A stretch of DNA of 63,075 nucleotides, from positions 1-63,075 of the forward strand of contig CAMCQT010000011.1 of NCBI GenBank assembly GCA_945877125.1, written 5' to 3'. Under the pieces are notes generated by a model that saw only the letters and a program-made list of their open reading frames with translations, was not told the DNA's origin and ran no database searches. Positions 60,225 to 63,075 of this stretch are shown here, piece by piece. This stretch comes from Candidatus Brevifilum fermentans. Its GTDB lineage: Bacteria; Chloroflexota; Anaerolineae; Anaerolineales; Villigracilaceae. Positions within the stretch are counted from its first letter, which is position 1. Each line of letters begins with the position of its first letter. The position numbers were made by a program, and so were the translations under genes.

Positions 60225-60323
60225 ATGTCGTTGCGAGGGCGCTCTTGTTCTTCGCCCGAAGCAATCTCCCCCTTCGATATGGGGATTGCTTCGTCGGGAA
60301 GTGCGCCCTCCTCGCAATGACAT
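60225..60323. repeat. ~99-bp palindromic repeat (CATTGCGAGG family)
   Basis: ATGTCGTTGCGAGGGCG at left, CTCGCAATGACAT at right, with CCCGAAGCAATCTCCCCC and GGGGATTGCTTCGTCGGG inside. It lies in the 114-base gap between the two exporter genes. Confidence 0.85.
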
Positions 60324-60334
60324 AACGAGGATTT

Positions 60335-62179
60335 ATGGGCTTCTTTGCTGGACTAAACGACGAAAAATATGACCGTCAATACACCGACCGTGACCTTTCA
60401 CGGCGAATATCTGACTTTTTCAGAACGCAGGTGAAACAACTTGTGTTCGTTTCCATTATTGTGATCGTCCTCGCGTTCATTGGCGCGGCATTGCCTGTGG
60501 TGGTCAGCCGCATGGTGGATTTGCTCAGTGACCAGCCGACATTGCCAGCCATCGCGGCGGTTGGCGCAATCCTGATGGGGGTTGGAATCGGTTTGTGGGG
60601 ACTGAACTGGCTAAGGCGGAGTCTGATCGTGCGCGCGGTGGGCGATATCGTCCTCGATCTGCGCACGCGCGCATTCCGCGCCGCCGCCGAGCATGACCTG
60701 TCGTTCTATGACCAATTCTCGTCGGGGCGTATCGTCTCGCGCATCACATCCGACACCAACGACTTCGGGCAATTGATCGTCATCATCGCCGACGTGGTTT
60801 CACAAATGGCGCAAGCCTTCATTTTGGGCATCGTGCTGGTCCGCACCGACTGGCGGCTGTCGTTGCTTTTGGTGGCGTTCATGCCAGTTATCTTTGGCGT
60901 GGCGGCGGGCTTTCGCGCGCTGGCTCGCCTCGTGACCAAACGCGGCATGAAAGCCACAGCGGACGTCAACGCCGCCATCAAGGAAACCATCAGCGGTATT
61001 TCGATCGCGAAAAATTTTCGGCAGGAAGCCAGCATCTTCGCCTCGTTCGACGAATCAAACCAGCAGTCGTATCAGGTCAACATTCGGCGCGGATTTGTGC
61101 TCTCGCTGGTCTTCCCCACGCTCAACGCGCTCTCGGGCATTTTCGTCGGCATCCTCATTTACGCGGGCGGCATGAGCGCCGAGCAGGGACTGGTCAGCAT
61201 CGGCGCGTGGTATCTGTTCATCATGAGCCTCGACCAGTTCTTTTTCCCGATCCTCAACCTCACTTCGTTTTGGGCGCAGATTCAGGGCGGGCTCTCAGCC
61301 GCCGAGCGCGTCTTCGCCTTGATCGACGCCGACCCGAATGTGATCCAAACCGAAAAGCTGGATGTGCCGCGACTGCGGGGCGAGATCCAATTCGAGCATT
61401 TCAATTTCCATTATTCGGATAAAGAGCCGATCCTGCGCGACTTTGAGCTGGTCATACGACCTGGGGAGACTCTAGCCCTGGTGGGTCACACAGGCGCGGG
61501 CAAGTCTTCGATAGCCAAGTTGATCGCGCGCTTTTACGAATTTCAAGGCGGACGGCTGATGATCGACGGGCGCGACATCCGCACGTTTGACCTGGTTCAA
61601 TACCGCCGCCAACTGGGAATTGTTTCGCAAGTGCCGTTCCTTTTCTCAGGGACGATTGCGGACAACATCCGCTATGCCATGCCTGGCGTGCCCGAAGAGG
61701 AAATGCTCAAACTCGCCAAGAAGATCGGCGACGGCGAATGGCTTGAGACCCTGCCCGACGGCTTGCACACCAGCGTCGGCGAACGCGGCAATCGCCTCTC
61801 GATGGGACAACGTCAACTGGTGGCGTTGATGCGCGTGCTGGTGCAGAACCCCGCCATCTTCATTTTGGACGAAGCCACCGCCAGCATTGACCCGTTCACC
61901 GAGTGGCAAATTCAGCAGGCGTTGAACCTGATCCTCAAAAACACCACCAGCATTTTGATCGCCCACCGCCTGTCCACCGTAAAAGCCGCGGATAGAATCG
62001 TCGTCATGCAAAAAGGCGCGATCATCGAGCAGGGAAACCACGACGGGCTGTTGAGTCAAAATGGTCACTATGCCGAGTTGTACAATACGTATTTCAGGCA
62101 TCAGAGTCTGTCTTATGTGGAGGAGGGGAGGAAAAGGATGAATGAGGAGTCGTTGAATAATAGACTTCCAAAGTCTTAA
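60335..62179 (+). CDS. ABC exporter half-transporter B (canonical catalytic site)
   Basis: 614 residues: six membrane helices and an ATPase domain with VGHTGAGKSSIAKLIARF (Walker A), LSMGQRQLVALMRVL (signature, LSMGQ in place of LSGGQ) and FILDEATASIDPFTEW (Walker B, catalytic Glu present). With the gene upstream it forms a heteromeric exporter with one consensus site, as in the YheI/YheH (BmrCD) type. Substrate unknown. GAGGATTT precedes the ATG. The last residues (RLPKS) and the stop codon are supplied by a TSEV palindrome at 62162. Confidence 0.94.
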   Translation: MGFFAGLNDEKYDRQYTDRDLSRRISDFFRTQVKQLVFVSIIVIVLAFIGAALPVVVSRMVDLLSDQPTLPAIAAVGAILMGVGIGLWGLNWLRRSLIVRAVGDIVLDLRTRAFRAAAEHDLSFYDQFSSGRIVSRITSDTNDFGQLIVIIADVVSQMAQAFILGIVLVRTDWRLSLLLVAFMPVIFGVAAGFRALARLVTKRGMKATADVNAAIKETISGISIAKNFRQEASIFASFDESNQQSYQVNIRRGFVLSLVFPTLNALSGIFVGILIYAGGMSAEQGLVSIGAWYLFIMSLDQFFFPILNLTSFWAQIQGGLSAAERVFALIDADPNVIQTEKLDVPRLRGEIQFEHFNFHYSDKEPILRDFELVIRPGETLALVGHTGAGKSSIAKLIARFYEFQGGRLMIDGRDIRTFDLVQYRRQLGIVSQVPFLFSGTIADNIRYAMPGVPEEEMLKLAKKIGDGEWLETLPDGLHTSVGERGNRLSMGQRQLVALMRVLVQNPAIFILDEATASIDPFTEWQIQQALNLILKNTTSILIAHRLSTVKAADRIVVMQKGAIIEQGNHDGLLSQNGHYAELYNTYFRHQSLSYVEEGRKRMNEESLNNRLPKS

Positions 62180-62194
62180 AGACTTCGGAAGTCT
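62162..62194. repeat. TSEV palindrome (33 bp) at the end of the exporter gene
   Basis: AGACTTCCAAAGTCT, TAA, AGACTTCGGAAGTCT. It contains the stop codon of the exporter and lies 35 bases upstream of the transposase start. Confidence 0.9.
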
Positions 62195-62228
62195 GAGAGA
62201 CTGAAACCTTGGAACACAGAGAGACCAC

Positions 62229-62909
62229 ATGCCCCGCAGAGCCATACCCTTTTTGTCTGACCAGTATTATCACTTTTACAATCGCGGCAACAACCGTCAA
62301 GCCGTATTCTTTGAACGCGAGAACTATCTATATTTTCTACGTGGGATCAAGAAATACGTGCGCGGACATGTCGAAGTTATTGCTTATTGTTTAATGCCCA
62401 CGCATTATCATATTTTGGTGCGTATCAAGCAGTTTCTCGCGCATCAGACTTCCAATATACAGACTTCCGAAGTTTTTAAAACTTCGGAAGTCTCTGGCAA
62501 AGAAGTCTCCTCCCAAGGAGTCCCAGAAAGCAAAGCCGTCTCCCTTGCCATGCAGAAATTTGGCATATCCTACACCAAAGCCATCAACAAACGCTTTAGC
62601 CGCGTGGGGGCATTATTTCAAGGGCAATTTCAAGGCAAGCCCATCAAACAGTACAATCATTTGTTGAATCTGTGTGTTTATATTCACGCAAATCCCGTCA
62701 AAGACGGTCTGGTCGCTTTGCCAGAAGACTGGGAGTTCTCCAACTATCTCGAATGGATGAATTTACGGGAGGGAACCCTGGTCAACCGTGAATTTATCGA
62801 GGACAATTTTGGAACGTCAGAGGAATACAAAACGCTGGTTATGGAATATGTCAAAACAAGAAGCCTGCCCGATGATGTCAGAAAATACTTGCAGGAGTTG
62901 GAAGATTGA
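62229..62909 (+). CDS. REP-associated tyrosine transposase (RAYT, Y1 type)
   Basis: 226 residues. DQYYHFYNRGNNRQAVFFER is the RAYT N-terminus, IAYCLMPTHYHILVRIKQF holds the HUH-type His-x-His metal site, and ISYTKAINKRFSRVGALFQG includes the catalytic Tyr, followed by CVYIHANPVKDGLV. Family members act on REP palindromes. The stretch FLAHQTSNIQTSEVFKTSEV at about residues 73-90 is encoded by a TSEV palindrome and lies where other members have a short loop, so the gene has taken up its own repeat without losing frame. GAGAGACC lies before the ATG. It seems intact otherwise. Confidence 0.93.
   Translation: MPRRAIPFLSDQYYHFYNRGNNRQAVFFERENYLYFLRGIKKYVRGHVEVIAYCLMPTHYHILVRIKQFLAHQTSNIQTSEVFKTSEVSGKEVSSQGVPESKAVSLAMQKFGISYTKAINKRFSRVGALFQGQFQGKPIKQYNHLLNLCVYIHANPVKDGLVALPEDWEFSNYLEWMNLREGTLVNREFIEDNFGTSEEYKTLVMEYVKTRSLPDDVRKYLQELED
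62461..62493. repeat. TSEV palindrome (33 bp) inside the RAYT gene
   Basis: AGACTTCCGAAGTTT, TTA, AAACTTCGGAAGTCT, with a partial extra AGACTTCCAATAT just before it (62448). It codes for TSEVFKTSEV in the transposase frame. Confidence 0.92.
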
Positions 62910-63075
62910 AGAATAACTTGTCTTATACTTTAGTTTTCGCTAACAAAAAGAGGTAATAGGGTTGTTGGGGCGATATTTTTGATTCGCGCCAGGTGACCTA
63001 CGGGTAAATGGGAAGTAGCCGAGTTCTTTTTTCGAAGTCGTCCTGAAAGATTGGCAAGTGTGGGAAATGCCTGTC
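62910..63075. other. No gene seen at the right edge
   Basis: No open frame, hairpin or repeat family recognised in the last 166 bases. Confidence 0.5.

Overview
The window looks like chromosome from a member of the Chloroflexota, probably class Anaerolineae. This is inferred from the protein flavour (an unusually long SecA, RecQ with a C-terminal helix-turn-helix, a DUF5317 protein beside an HD-GYP protein, a PIG-V-like mannosyltransferase), the absence of outer-membrane genes, and a mix of leaderless and Shine-Dalgarno starts. No rRNA, tRNA, CRISPR array or prophage was found. No database search was possible, so family names rest on motifs.

Layout. 1-9570 (minus): CDP-paratose-epimerase-like protein (cut by the window edge), a flippase-like membrane protein, LepA, a membrane TIR protein, aconitase and adenosine deaminase. 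9793-13830: an enlarged SecA. 14224-22393 (minus): an accessory block with a DUF4190 protein, a possible nuclease-fold protein, an unknown AT-rich gene inserted between two copies of the hsdS 3' end, a complete type I restriction-modification operon (hsdR, hsdM, hsdS) and an orphan protein. 22957-25125: RecQ. 25126-25953: gene-free nest of repeats. 25954-31886 (minus): a SARP/MalT-type regulator (frameshifted), then a small membrane peptide, DUF5317, a peptide-leader-like protein and a PAS-GAF-HD-GYP protein; direct repeats lie 8 bp upstream of a possible -10, just before the peptide gene. 32041-40407: DnaE, an MNT/HEPN pair, a hydrolase, an AAC(3)-like protein, enoyl-CoA hydratase, a small membrane protein and an RRM protein. 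40619-43920: a Tat-exported multicopper oxidase between a broken and an intact copy of a small gene. 43987-51238: MutS2, SDR, a Flp-type pilin, HAD phosphatase, a C39-like/SH3 protein and a PIG-V-like transferase. 51250-54804 (minus): a three-gene glycosyltransferase operon. 54937-62179: deoxynucleoside kinase, nucleotidyltransferase, NIF3-like protein, PyrB and a heteromeric ABC exporter. 62229-62909: a REP-associated transposase (RAYT).

The most striking global feature is the density and variety of palindromic repeats. At least seven families occur, and several copies lie inside conserved coding genes without breaking the frame (acnA, secA, hsdM, dnaE, mutS2 twice, a glycosyltransferase twice, an ABC exporter and the RAYT itself). 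A 33-bp palindrome (11 codons) occurs six times, two of them at the RAYT. Two accessory genes each sit between an intact gene and a duplicate of that gene's 3' end, which suggests a shared insertion route. The best candidate for an undescribed system is the regulator / small peptide / DUF5317 / leader-like protein / HD-GYP cluster at 25954-31886.
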